Below are positions 21,936 to 34,479 of a stretch of 64,000 nucleotides of DNA, in pieces (the stretch's first letter is position 1; each line of letters starts with the position of its first letter). This stretch comes from Atherix ibis (lineage: Eukaryota > Arthropoda > Insecta > Diptera > Athericidae), in assembly GCA_958298945.1 (NCBI GenBank), contig OY282606.1, positions 57,425,920-57,489,919 of the forward strand, read 5' to 3'. The notes under the pieces were generated by a model that was not told the origin of the DNA, made no database searches, and saw only the letters and a program-made list of their open reading frames with translations. A program made the translations under genes and the position numbers.

Positions 21936-22004
21936 GAAGCCGCAATAAGCAAGAACAAGAAGCCGCAATAAGCAGGAACAAGAAGCCGCAATAAGCAGCA
22001 ACAA
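21936..22004. repeat. 23-bp unit, three tandem copies
   Basis: Three adjacent copies starting GAAGCCGCAATAAGCA at 21936, 21959 and 21982, differing at two or three positions. They lie in the tail of the glutamine-rich remnant. Confidence 0.85.
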
Positions 22005-22231
22005 CAACAAGCCGCATCAAGCAACAACAAACAATAAACAAACCGCAGCAATAAGCACATTGCGCTTGCACTTTGAACTTTGAACTTTGCGCGAAGCAAC
22101 AAGCCACAAACAACAAATTAAGCTAATGTAAAATTTTAATCTATTCCAATAACTCCGTATTTCGGACACTACAATCACGTAGGCTTAGATTAGAATTATT
22201 TTGTTTTCATATTTATAAGTAAATTTTAAAT

Positions 22232-22337
22232 AATTTAGTTGAATAGTTATGTTCAACTCATAACATTGAAGTATTAAAGGTGTTGGAAGCTTTGATACTT
22301 CAATGTTATGAGTTGAACATAACTATTCAACTAAATT
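22232..22337. repeat. Long foldback inside each satellite unit
   Basis: In the first unit, arms 22232-22278 and 22291-22337 (47 nt each) are inverted copies with about one mismatch around a 12-nt centre. In later units the centre starts and ends GC, giving 49 paired bases and an 8-nt loop. It repeats at 802-bp intervals to about 27951. A and B versions differ at the centre (TTGGAAGTTTT versus TTAGAAGCTTT) and at one arm position. Confidence 0.93.
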
Positions 22338-22485
22338 CCAAGGGGTTGGATATTGTTAATGTTATTAATAAAATATATTAAAAAAACAATTAAAAAAGTT
22401 TTTGTAAAAAATAACAAAACAAATAAAAACTATACGTAACACTTTTTTTATCCATCCAAAAATAACAAAACAAATAAAAATAATA

Positions 22486-22893
22486 CAACTTGGGCAGCTT
22501 TAGATCGGCGGATGCGTCGTTTCCAGCCGTCGTAGTACTGCTGGAAGGCTTAAACTAAGATCGCCTTCAGTTCCTCGGTTACACTCCTATAGATGTTATC
22601 GACACTACAAATATAATGATCTTTCACGTGTTTTTTAATGTTAGGACAGAAAAACGTCGTCGCATGGACTTAGATTAGATAAGTAAGGAAGCTGGGGTCA
22701 TAGGATTCCCTTTTCTGACACTCGTTGATGGGAATGGCCTTTCAAATACTTCTTTATAAAAAACTTGATTCACAGTTTATTTTGGAGCATCTGACCTCAT
22801 AAGAGTCATCGCTCATTCCACATTTTCATCAGTTTTTGATGTTGAAGTCCTCCTTGAGCAAAATTCATATTCTAGTGTTTATCGGTCTTTGGA
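22486..22893 (-). pseudogene. Mariner-type transposase remnant carried by every satellite unit
   Basis: Read on the minus strand, the first unit gives, with frame changes, a TSTSKTDENVERAMTLMRSD stretch (N-terminal linker type, GRPSTSKTDENVERV in relatives) and a TVNQVFYKEVFER block. A YLSNLSPCDDVFL block follows, where YSPDLAPCDFFLF is usual around the third catalytic Asp. Then come VTEELKAI and YDGWKRRIRRSKAAQ (the AFQQCYEEWKRR C-terminal type). Segments between these are deleted. The remnant is repeated in all eight units. A 66-codon plus-strand frame, open in six units (for example 23155-23355), overlaps its C-terminal part in antisense and is probably accidental. Confidence 0.75.
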
Positions 22894-25800
22894 AAAATAT
22901 CTCCGTATATCGGAGATGGAGTAATGTAGTGTGCTCGTGAGTATACTGTATACTATAAAGCATTAGCACACTACAATCACGTAGGCTTAGATTAGAATTA
23001 TTTTGTTTTCATATTTATTAGTAAATTTTAAATAATTTAGTTGAATAGTTATGTTCAACTCATAACATTGAAGTATTAAAGCTGTTAGAAGCTTTGATAC
23101 TTCAATATTATGAGTTGAACATAACTATTCAACTAAATTCTAAGGTGTTGGATATTGTTAATGTTATTAATAAAATATATTAAAAAAACAATTAAAAAAG
23201 TTTTTGTAAAAAATAACAAAACAAATAAAAACTATACGCAACACTTTTTTTATCCATCCAAAAATAACAAAACAAATAAAAATAATACAACTTGGGCAGC
23301 TTTAGATCGGCGGATGCGTCGTTTCCAGCCGTCGTATTACTGCTGGAAGGCTTAAACTAAAATCGCCTTCAGTTCCTCGGTTACACTCCTATAGATGTTA
23401 TCGACACTACAAATATAATGAACTTTCACGTGTTTTTTAATGTTAGGACAGAAAAACGTCGTCGCATGGACTTAGATTAGATAAGTAAGGAAGCTGGGGT
23501 CATAGGATTCCCTTTTCTGACACTCGTTGATGGGAATGGCCTTTCAAATACTTCTTTATAAAAAACTTGATTCACAGTTTATTTTGGAGCATCTGACCTC
23601 ATAAGAGTCATCGCTCATTCCACATTTTCATCAGTTTTTGATGTTGAAGTCCTCCTTGAGCAAAATTCATATTCTAGTGTTTATCGGTCTTTGGAAAAAT
23701 ATCTCCGTATATCGGAGATGGAGTAATGTAGTGTGCTCGTGAGTATACTGTATACTATAAAGCATTAGCACACTACAATCACGTAGGCTTAGATTAGAAT
23801 TATTTTGTTTTCATATTTATTAGTAAATTTTAAATAATTTAGTTGAATAGTTATGTTCAACTCATAACATTGAAGTATTAAAGCTGTTGGAAGTTTTGAT
23901 ACTTCAATGTTATGAGTTGAACATAACTATTCAACTAAATTCTAAGGTGTTGGATATTGTTAATGTTATTAATAAAATATATTAAAAAAACAATTAAAAA
24001 AGTTTTTGTAAAAAATAACAAAACAAATAAAAACTATACGCAACACTTTTTTTATCCATCCAAAAATAACAAAACAAATAAAAATAATACAACTTGGGCA
24101 GCTTTAGATCGGCGGATGCGTCGTTTCCAGCCGTCGTATTACTGCTGGAAGGCTTAAACTAAAATCGCCTTCAGTTCCTCGGTTACACTCCTATAGATGT
24201 TATCGACACTACAAATATAATGAACTTTCACGTGTTTTTTAATGTTAGGACAGAAAAACGTCGTCGCATGGACTTAGATTAGATAAGTAAGGAAGCTGGG
24301 GTCATAGGATTCCCTTTTCTGACACTCGTTGATGGGAATGGCCTTTCAAATACTTCTTTATAAAAAACTTGATTCACAGTTTATTTTGGAGCATCTGACC
24401 TCATAAGAGTCATCGCTCATTCCACATTTTCATCAGTTTTTGATGTTGAAGTCCTCCTTGAGCAAAATTCATATTCTAGTGTTTATCGGTCTTTGGAAAA
24501 ATATCTCCGTATATCGGAGATGGAGTAATGTAGTGTGCTCGTGAGTATACTGTATACTATAAAGCATTAGCACACTACAATCACGTAGGCTTAGATTAGA
24601 ATTATTTTGTTTTCATATTTATTAGTAAATTTTAAATAATTTAGTTGAATAGTTATGTTCAACTCATAACATTGAAGTATTAAAGCTGTTAGAAGCTTTG
24701 ATACTTCAATATTATGAGTTGAACATAACTATTCAACTAAATTCTAAGGTGTTGGATATTGTTAATGTTATTAATAAAATTTATTAAAAAAACAATTAAA
24801 AAAGTTTTTGTAAAAAATAACAAAACAAATAAAAACTATACGCAACACTTTTTTTATCCATCCAAAAATAACAAAACAAATAAAAATAATACAACTTGGG
24901 CAGCTTTAGATCGGCGGATGCGTCGTTTCCAGCCGTCGTATTACTGCTGGAAAGCTTAAACTAAAATCGCCTTCAGTTCCTCGGTTACACTCCTATAGAT
25001 GTTATCGACACTACAAATATAATGATCTTTCACGTGTTTTTTAATGTTAGGACAGAAAAACGTCGTCGCATGGACTTAGATTAGATAAGTAAGGAAGCTG
25101 GGGTCATAGGATTCCCTTTTCTGACACTCGTTGATGGGAATGGCCTTTCAAATACTTCTTTATAAAAAACTTGATTCACAGTTTATTTTGGAGCATCTGA
25201 CCTCATAAGAGTCATCGCTCATTCCACATTTTCATCAGTTTTTGATGTTGAAGTCCTCCTTGAGCAAAATTCATATTCTAGTGTTTATCGGTCTTTGGAA
25301 AAATATCTCCGTATATCGGAGATGGAGTAATGTAGTGTGCTCGTGAGTATACTGTATACTATAAAGCATTAGCACACTACAATCACGTAGGCTTAGATTA
25401 GAATTATTTTGTTTTCATATTTATTAGTAAATTTTAAATAATTTAGTTGAATAGTTATGTTCAACTCATAACATTGAAGTATTAAAGCTGTTGGAAGTTT
25501 TGATACTTCAATGTTATGAGTTGAACATAACTATTCAACTAAATTCTAAGGTGTTGGATATTGTTAATGTTATTAATAAAATATATTAAAAAAACAATTA
25601 AAAAAGTTTTTGTAAAAAATAACAAAACAAATAAAAACTATACGCAACACTTTTTTTATCCATCCAAAAATAACAAAACAAATAAAAATAATACAACTTG
25701 GGCAGCTTTAGATCGGCGGATGCGTCGTTTCCAGCCGTCGTATTACTGCTGGAAGGCTTAAACTAAAATCGCCTTCAGTTCCTCGGTTACACTCCTATAG

Positions 25801-28517
25801 ATGTTATCGACACTACAAATATAATGAACTTTCACGTGTTTTTTAATGTTAGGACAGAAAAACGTCGTCGCATGGACTTAGATTAGATAAGTAAGGAAGC
25901 TGGGGTCATAGGATTCCCTTTTCTGACACTCGTTGATGGGAATGGCCTTTCAAATACTTCTTTATAAAAAACTTGATTCACAGTTTATTTTGGAGCATCT
26001 GACCTCATAAGAGTCATCGCTCATTCCACATTTTCATCAGTTTTTGATGTTGAAGTCCTCCTTGAGCAAAATTCATATTCTAGTGTTTATCGGTCTTTGG
26101 AAAAATATCTCCGTATATCGGAGATGGAGTAATGTAGTGTGCTCGTGAGTATACTGTATACTATAAAGCATTAGCACACTACAATCACGTAGGCTTAGAT
26201 TAGAATTATTTTGTTTTCATATTTATTAGTAAATTTTAAATAATTTAGTTGAATAGTTATGTTCAACTCATAACATTGAAGTATTAAAGCTGTTAGAAGC
26301 TTTGATACTTCAATATTATGAGTTGAACATAACTATTCAACTAAATTCTAAGGTGTTGGATATTGTTAATGTTATTAATAAAATTTATTAAAAAAACAAT
26401 TAAAAAAGTTTTTGTAAAAAATAACAAAACAAATAAAAACTATACGCAACACTTTTTTTATCCATCCAAAAATAACAAAACAAATAAAAATAATACAACT
26501 TGGGCAGCTTTAGATCGGCGGATGCGTCGTTTCCAGCCGTCGTATTACTGCTGGAAAGCTTAAACTAAAATCGCCTTCAGTTCCTCGGTTACACTCCTAT
26601 AGATGTTATCGACACTACAAATATAATGATCTTTCACGTGTTTTTTAATGTTAGGACAGAAAAACGTCGTCGCATGGACTTAGATTAGATAAGTAAGGAA
26701 GCTGGGGTCATAGGATTCCCTTTTCTGACACTCGTTGATGGGAATGGCCTTTCAAATACTTCTTTATAAAAAACTTGATTCACAGTTTATTTTGGAGCAT
26801 CTGACCTCATAAGAGTCATCGCTCATTCCACATTTTCATCAGTTTTTGATGTTGAAGTCCTCCTTGAGCAAAATTCATATTCTAGTGTTTATCGGTCTTT
26901 GGAAAAATATCTCCGTATATCGGAGATGGAGTAATGTAGTGTGCTCGTGAGTATACTGTATACTATAAAGCATTAGCACACTACAATCACGTAGGCTTAG
27001 ATTAGAATTATTTTGTTTTCATATTTATTAGTAAATTTTAAATAATTTAGTTGAATAGTTATGTTCAACTCATAACATTGAAGTATTAAAGCTGTTAGAA
27101 GCTTTGATACTTCAATATTATGAGTTGAACATAACTATTCAACTAAATTCTAAGGTGTTGGATATTGTTAATGTTATTAATAAAATATATTAAAAAAACA
27201 ATTAAAAAAGTTTTTGTAAAAAATAACAAAACAAATAAAAACTATACGCAACACTTTTTTTATCCATCCAAAAATAACAAAACAAATAAAAATAATACAA
27301 CTTGGGCAGCTTTAGATCGGCGGATGCGTCGTTTCCAGCCGTCGTATTACTGCTGGAAGGCTTAAACTAAAATCGCCTTCAGTTCCTCGGTTACACTCCT
27401 ATAGATGTTATCGACACTACAAATATAATTATCTTTCACGTGTTTTTTAATGTTAGGACAGAAAAACGTCGTCGCATGGACTTAGATTAGATAAGTAAGG
27501 AAGCTGGGGTCATAGGATTCCCTTTTCTGACACTCGTTGATGGGAATGGCCTTTCAAATACTTCTTTATAAGAAACTTGATTCACAGTTTATTTTGGAGC
27601 ATCTGACCTCATAAGAGTCATCGCTCATTCCACATTTTCATCAGTTTTTGATGTTGAAGTCCTCCTTGAGCAAAATTCATATTCTAGTGTTTATCGGTCT
27701 TTGGAAAAATATCTCCGTATATCGGAGATGGAGTAATGTAGTGTGCTCGTGAGTATACTGTATACTATAAAGCATTAGCACACTACAATCACGTAGGCTT
27801 AGATTACAATTATTTTGTTTTCATATTTATTAGTAAATTTTAAATAATTTAGTTGAATAGTTATGTTCAACTCATAACATTGAAGTATTAAAGCTGTTAG
27901 AAGCTTTGATACTTCAATATTATGAGTTGAACATAACTATTCAACTAAATTCTAAGGTGTTGGATATTGTTAATGTTATTAATAAAATATATTAAAAAAA
28001 CAATTAAAAAAGTTTTTGTAAAAAATAACAAAACAAATAAAAACTATACGTAACACTTTTTTTATCCATCCAAAAATAACAAAACAAATAAAAATAATAC
28101 AACTTGGGCAGCTTTAGATCGGCGGATGCGTCGTTTCCAGCCGTCGTAGTACTGCTGGAAGGCTTAAACTAAGATCGCCTTCAGTTCCTCGGTTACACTC
28201 CTATAGATGTTATCGACACTACAAATATAATGATCTTTCACGTGTTTTTTAATGTTAGGACAGAAAAACGTCGTCGCATGGACTTAGATTAGATAAGTAA
28301 GGAAGCTGGGGTCATAGGATTCCCTTTTCTGACACTCGTTGATGGGAATGGCCTTTCAAATACTTCTTTATAAAAAACTTGATTCACAGTTTATTTTGGA
28401 GCATCTGACCTCATAAGAGTCATCGCTCATTCCACATTTTCATCAGTTTTTGATGTTGAAGTCCTCCTTGAGCAAAATTCATATTCTAGTGTTTATCGGT
28501 CTTTGGAAAAATATCTC

Positions 28518-31500
28518 TGAGGAACTATCGTAAAACCTGCATGGAGGAGACGTCGTTAGTGTTGTTAAATAGTTATTAGTAATACTAGTCTCATTACTTA
28601 TATTATCTGCCACATCTCGTTATATATGTTTAAATTATCTACTTATCCAGTTCAAATTTTTTTTGTTCTTTAAAAAGTATATAGTTTAATGAATTAAATG
28701 AAAATGAAAAGAAATTTTACTCTCAAGTTTCTATTTGTAATTTCTTCAATAAACTTATTTGATCACTATTACTAAACACTATTTATTTGTCCTTTTTTAT
28801 TTGACTTTTAAAGGATTTTGATAACATACATATTAACAAGTTACCAAATAGCTTTAATGTAATATTTCTACATTTAAACATAATTTTATACCTTTGTACT
28901 TTATAATACCATTAGAAGTTAATTAAAAAATGTATATTATTTTGTAGTAACATTTGTTAATAGAACCTCATACATTTTTTTCTTAATAACTATGAAAGTG
29001 AAATTATATTTTTGTTACACTCTTAAAGTTTATCTATTGAAGAAGTTCACAAAATTGAACTTTGATATCCAATATAGCAATTTAAGTAGAAAATATTAAA
29101 TGAAATTAATCAATATAGAAATATCAATAGCAAAATACTTATATCATTTAATTAAGAATAATTTGAATTATATTTTAAATATAACGTGATATTTATAAAA
29201 AAAATATTTATTGAGTGAAGAATTATTCAGATAAAATCTTTATTATTCTAATATAATACCAGATATTTGTTGCAGACGTAAATTAAATTTAATATAAGAC
29301 GAATACTCCTTTTACTAATACAAGTAGTACAATAAGAAAATTTTATAAGTTTGTATAAAAAAAAATAAAGAAAAAAATCCAAGTTGCAAAAAAATGTATT
29401 ATTATTATTTTTTAGTCGTATTTTAAATTTTCAAAAACAAAAATACATTATAATTAATATAGCTTAGTACTCGTAATTAAATTTTGTTTATAAGTTTTAT
29501 ATTGATTTAATATTAATAATGTAAATCATTGTAATAGCTAGAAACTGCTTGCCAGTTTACAGTTCGTATTTTCACATAGTTAGTATCATCACTTCATCCG
29601 AGTATAAAGCGATATTAATTATGATATTAATAAAATTACTGCTTTTCACAAACTTACTATGCAATATATTGTAGTTTCTTGAAAATTTCCTTCTCTAGTG
29701 TATGAATGAAAATTGCAATGTTGAAATAGGATAATACGGATAAGACTAGAAAATAATTTAGTTTATCGTAAATCGATATGTCGAGATGAGTTATTTTTAT
29801 TTGGTCTCAATTGGGCTTATCTACTTAATTAAATTTGTCCCATTTAATACTCTGTAATATGTGGCTGATTAGTTTAATTGTCTTCCATAGACATATGGTG
29901 TGAATTATGCCTAATCATCGACGATTTACTAATTATATGTAGGAACATATTTCATTCACTTACTTATTAGAGGATATAGTCGACTAGGGTTTTTACTGTG
30001 ATTTACAATTCTACTCCAACCGTATACCATTTCAATATGGCTTTCTGATTTTCTATAGTGGCGCTTATGCCATTGGATATGTTTATATCTCATGGAAAGT
30101 CATGTGTTCGGTGGTATTGTATTCGTATATATTGTTAGTAATAATGTATTCAAATATGATCAAATATTCCCACCCACCCGCATTAGAAGAAGAAGTAAAA
30201 AATAAAACTTATCATATCGAAATCAGTTACTAATTGAACGGATTAACCAATTCATTGTTTGGTTTATCATTCTTTATCCACTAAAAGGTAAGCTTAACTG
30301 AAAACATGTCCTTACTCTATCACTAGATTCTTTATCCCGATTGATTTTCACCATTTAGATTAGAGACCAAAACGATTATTTTTAATATGATCTAAATAAT
30401 ATGGACATATTTTTGTAGTTTAGTTATTTTGTTATTCAGTCTTTTTGTTAAAATATAATCATCATATCAATTCATGGCCATTTAGTTCAGAGAATTTTTA
30501 TAAACACAACATGAAAAATATTTACTTATTTCGATTGCAAAAAAAAAACCAACGAAATGTTTTATTATTAATACTTTTAAGCCAAATATATTAGAATTTC
30601 GGGACTCCTATACAAGGAAGAATATGGAATTGAATTTTATGAATTTATTAGTTTGGATTTACTCCGTTTGCAATACAATATTGTCGATAATAGAAAATTC
30701 GACATAATTGAAATTATGATGTCCATGTGGTTAAAAGTAATTGTTATTTGTGAAAGACAAAAAAAATTACTAAGCATCGTATGTGTGGTGCACCTATGTA
30801 TGAATTATAATATTTATATAAAAACGACTAAATATTTTCATATTAAATGGTATCAGCCCTAATAGATATATTTGTGTAAATGATAGTATATGTAATTTCC
30901 AATTTCTCTATTAGGACTATAGAATTAGATGCTCATACGAGCTTGCCATGAGCAATAGGATTCGGGACACAAGTCAAAAGTGATAAGAAACCTTACCGAA
31001 AAGATGGTACACAGTACGACTATCCACCGGAATTCAAAAAGCACTGAGTCCAAATGAGTAACTTTATAGAAAGATATTCGCATACCCGAACTATAGAAAC
31101 AATATTGATAAAATGCTTGGGCAGTAAAAGTGAGAGAAATAGTAGCTGGAGTCCCATCCAAAAGAGCTATATGATAGGAGGTGGAGGTGTGCAAATAGTA
31201 GATGGAACAGTATCAACAATACCAACACTAACAATAACAACAATAATAATAAAGTAATGGTAACCAAGAAGAACAATAACAATAGCTAAGAAACAGCCAA
31301 GAATAGTACAATAAAACCAACAACAATATACTGTCGTTGACAATCCCAGGGCTCAAACTCCAGAGGTCGTTGCCGGGGATTTTCTCAGATTTTCTTAGAT
31401 TCAAACGAATTAGTCCCGTGGGCGATTGATTTTTTGACCTTTTTAGAACAATGTTTCTTCATGTATAGAACATTCTATATAAAACGCATATACGATACTA

Positions 31501-32865
31501 TAGTGAATGTGGGGAGCATATTCCAATATGTTACGAGTATACGAGTACATATACAAAAATGTACAAAGTTACGAGTAACTTTCTAATGGAAATTTCTGCT
31601 CCCGAATATGCAATACGTAGACTTGTAGGTATCTGTACAAGTTGTAAGAAAGTATTCGTCAATACAATTTGGCTATTTTGTTCGAATGGGAGTCGTATTG
31701 ATATGAAGTTGCTTATTATGTATTCGGATATCCTAAGAATTTGCGCATGTATATATATATATATGCGTATGGTTTCGAGTAGATTTGTGTAATGGCCTTG
31801 TTTTATTGGGCCAAAAAGGATGCGAAAGGATTTGTTGATAGCAAACCTCTAAGAACTGATGTCAGTTCGAAACTTCCCCTTATTACATGAATCTTAAGAA
31901 GATGATGACTGTATTAGCATTGATGACACTGGTAAGGCGATGAAATAGGAAACAAAAGCATCAACGACGAATTACTCTATTTTGCATGAATTGTCAAGGG
32001 ATACGAATAGAAAATTATTAAATTTCATTTGTTATTATGCTCAAAGAGATAGTAATGCACTAATCCAACAAAAAATAAATTCTTTGATTACTTTTATTAT
32101 ATATAAAATGATTCATTATATGATATTACATCTCTTTTTACTAAGTGTACTTATATTGAGATATGGAATACGGTAAATATTCGTTGAAGCTTACATATCA
32201 GTTATAATTTTATTTAAAAAAATAATTAGTAAGAGTTATTATTTTCAGATCACTGTAGTTTTAAATATCACGCATCTTTAAAATATATTCAATAAGTAAA
32301 CTACAAATCGATATTTTATACTTTATATTTAAAAAGTAGACTCCTTTAAGCATATTTGAATATATACTACCGGTCATAGGGATTTGCACAATTTCATCTT
32401 CTCGATTTAAATATAAATTTAATCAGTTGTTATTTTTTAGCTCTTTTTTTAATATTCTGTCCAAAAAAAATTATTGACTTTTTTTAGTTTAACTCATTAG
32501 CAGCGTCTGTTGGCATTACCAACTTCTTAAATAAAACTAGTTAATAAATAGTTGGGGAAAAAGTACGGGAAATTTAAGAAGGTTAAAAACAGATCTTGGA
32601 ATATAAATTGTTGGGTCCAGAAGCTTCACAATAGAAAGAGTGCTTATCAAAAACAAATGGTTTTCGTTTAAAATATGGAGAGGTAAGTTGAATTAAGGAT
32701 TTAAACAATTAAAAAAATATAAACTTAATCATTTATTATTACGTAATCGACCAGATTATTTTTACTGTTTTTATCAGAAATAATTAATAAATGTGAAGAT
32801 TCTATATTGATGGATATTGTTATATAGTGCATTGTAATTCTGGAGGTGTTAATTTTGTAAATGAC
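28518..32865. other. Very AT-rich spacer with simple repeats
   Basis: No gene was recognised on either strand. An AAT/AAC-rich low-complexity tract lies at 31200-31330 and a (TA)n run near 31750-31763. The frames at 30653-30862, 30925-31282 and 31559-31792 show no domain. GC-richer DNA near 31340-31440 could not be assigned. Confidence 0.4.
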
Positions 32866-32869
32866 TTAC

Positions 32870-33300
32870 AGGGTGTGCTAAAAAGTTTATTAGGTTATTT
32901 TTTAAAAATTTATTTTCTAGAGATTAATGTTATCCTCTTCAAAATAGTTTCTTTAGCTGGCTAAACAGGAACGGGCTCGTTGTTTGGTAGCGATACTAGC
33001 AGCTATCAACTGGAATTGCCTTCAGTTCCTCGGTTACACTTTTATAGATACTATCGACAGTTAAAAGATGACGTTCTTCACATGTTTTTAAATCCTAGAG
33101 ATTGAAAACAACTCGCATAGACTGCGATCAGATGAATGCACAACCACATAAATTTCTTTTTCTTATAAAAACTCATTGATGAAGAGAGCCCTCTTTCTAA
33201 TCAATTAAGACCGTTTTTGGCACCATCTTTTCTCATAATCAAACATGATGAACGGTAAAACCATTCAAATTTAGCTCACTACTCATCAGCTTCAATGTTA
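32870..33300 (-). pseudogene. Mariner/Tc1 transposase C-terminal remnant
   Basis: The minus strand reads SIYKSVTEELKAIPV around 33010-33060 and ends in a FEEDNINL-type tail near 32930, as in transposases ending YFEGDNINL. The stretch at 33000-33090 is clearly similar to the minus-strand remnant in the 802-bp satellite units (shared GCCTTCAGTTCCTCGGTTAC on the plus strand), so both come from the same transposon family. GGGTGTGCTAAAAAGTTT at 32872-32889 may be part of its terminal repeat. No catalytic Asp block survives clearly. Non-functional. Confidence 0.6.
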
Positions 33301-33450
33301 ATTGATGATCTTATCTAGAGACGCTCTCAAAATTTTCTCTGAGCGAGGATTGTCTTCTATTGCTTGTTGGATTTAGAACAATGCTTCTTAGAGCACCTCT
33401 GAGATCATACCATTAATTAACATATTATTGAAGCTGATGAGTAGTGAGCT
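33273..33450. repeat. 24-bp perfect inverted repeat, 130-bp loop
   Basis: Arms 33273-33296 and 33427-33450 are exact inverse copies. Next to the second arm, TTCTATTGCTTGTTG near 33451 directly repeats a string near 33354 inside the loop, so an inverted and a direct duplication overlap here. Confidence 0.85.
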
Positions 33451-33459
33451 TCTATTGCT

Positions 33460-34475
33460 TGTTGCCTTTAGAAAAAAGAAGTGCCCAGTTTAAGGCTAAG
33501 ACCAAATTTAATAGTACATCTTTGTTCAAAATTTCTCTGCTGTATTTTTTTGTAATGCACAACAAAAACAGAAGTTTACTTATCATGCTCTATAGAAAAT
33601 CGGAAATCGTTGAAACTTATACTGCGCATTTAAGTGAAATATGGCGCTCCGTAGAATTGGCAGATAGCTTATAGTGATGCCAGTGTCATTTCTTCTCTGC
33701 AGTCCTTTTTTTTACTTAATATTATTATTATTCGCTAATATGAAGTAAAAAAAGGAAAATGTATATTCAACTGTATGTACGTTGAGTGACCAATGGTACA
33801 AATGTTCTGTTGTCGTAGGGACCATAAGTTCAGCGGTACGACACACTAAATATTTACTTTTAGCGCTGCGTAGTCATTGGTGTACAAATTTATAAAAATT
33901 TTGAAAATATAAAAATAGTTCTTTCGGTCCCACAATGGGAAATATGCTATAATGGATTTTTCAATTTTTTAAGAAAATAATGAACCACAAATCTTAAAAT
34001 TAAAATATGCATTTTTTATTCTTAAACTATTTGCATTATATGTTACAAAAGAAAAATATAATATTTATAGAAAAATAAATTAATTTGTTGAAAAATATAT
34101 ATACACATATGTATATATAATGTTTAATCTTTTATCAAATATAAAAATATTAATTCTACTCTCTTTTCCTAGGACATATTTTCATAGTAAATACTGCATC
34201 TTTTCCATATATTACGTTTAGGTCTTCCAATATCTTTCAAACTGTGTCTCTTTTTTAATGAAGCGGGGGAGGTGAAAGTGTTGTGGGTTACTTAGAGGTG
34301 AAAGTATTGTGGATTAATTTATAATTTTTCTTAAGCATATGTTTTTTATATATTATACATAAAGATCATTTACAACTGTTAGCATTTCACGAAGATAATT
34401 TTGTGGTAAGTCTCATGTAGAGTGAGAATGATTTCATATGGGACCACCGTCTGAGATTACTAAGTAGCTTACCGC
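33460..34475. other. AT-rich spacer, no gene recognised
   Basis: Contains a short two-copy repeat with AGGTGAAAGT near 34269 and 34299. The plus frame 33444-33674 shows no domain. Confidence 0.4.
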
Positions 34476-34479
34476 CTAT

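Larger units (their letters stand above)
22167..28517. repeat. Tandem array of eight 802-bp units
   Basis: Units begin CACTACAATCACGTAGG at 22167, 22969, 23771, 24573, 25375, 26177, 26979 and 27781, each exactly 802 bp except the last, which breaks off at 28517 after 737 bp. Copies differ at only a handful of sites. The unit holds, in order: an AT-rich lead, a long foldback (about bases 66-171 of the unit), an A/T-rich tract with a doubled AACAAAACAAATAAAAA motif, a minus-strand mariner transposase remnant (about bases 320-727), a CTCCGTATATCGGAG palindrome and the boundary inverted repeat TGTAGTGTGCT / AGCACACTACA. Units 23771+24573 and 25375+26177 are matching dimers. Terminal units share variants absent from inner ones. 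The left edge retains CTCCGTATTTCGGA just before the first unit. Confidence 0.97.

Noticed and set aside
21649..22116. Minus-strand frames rich in Val or Cys/Leu
   Set aside because: Antisense of the CAA/CAG-rich stretch; low complexity.
23155..27365. A conserved 66-codon plus-strand frame repeated six times in the array
   Set aside because: It is K/N/T-rich from A-rich DNA, stops early in the first and last units, and its C-terminal third is antisense to a mariner remnant. The repetition comes from the DNA repeat, not from coding selection.
22167..28517. CRISPR array
   Set aside because: The repeats are 802 bp, adjacent without unique spacers, in an insect-like genome.
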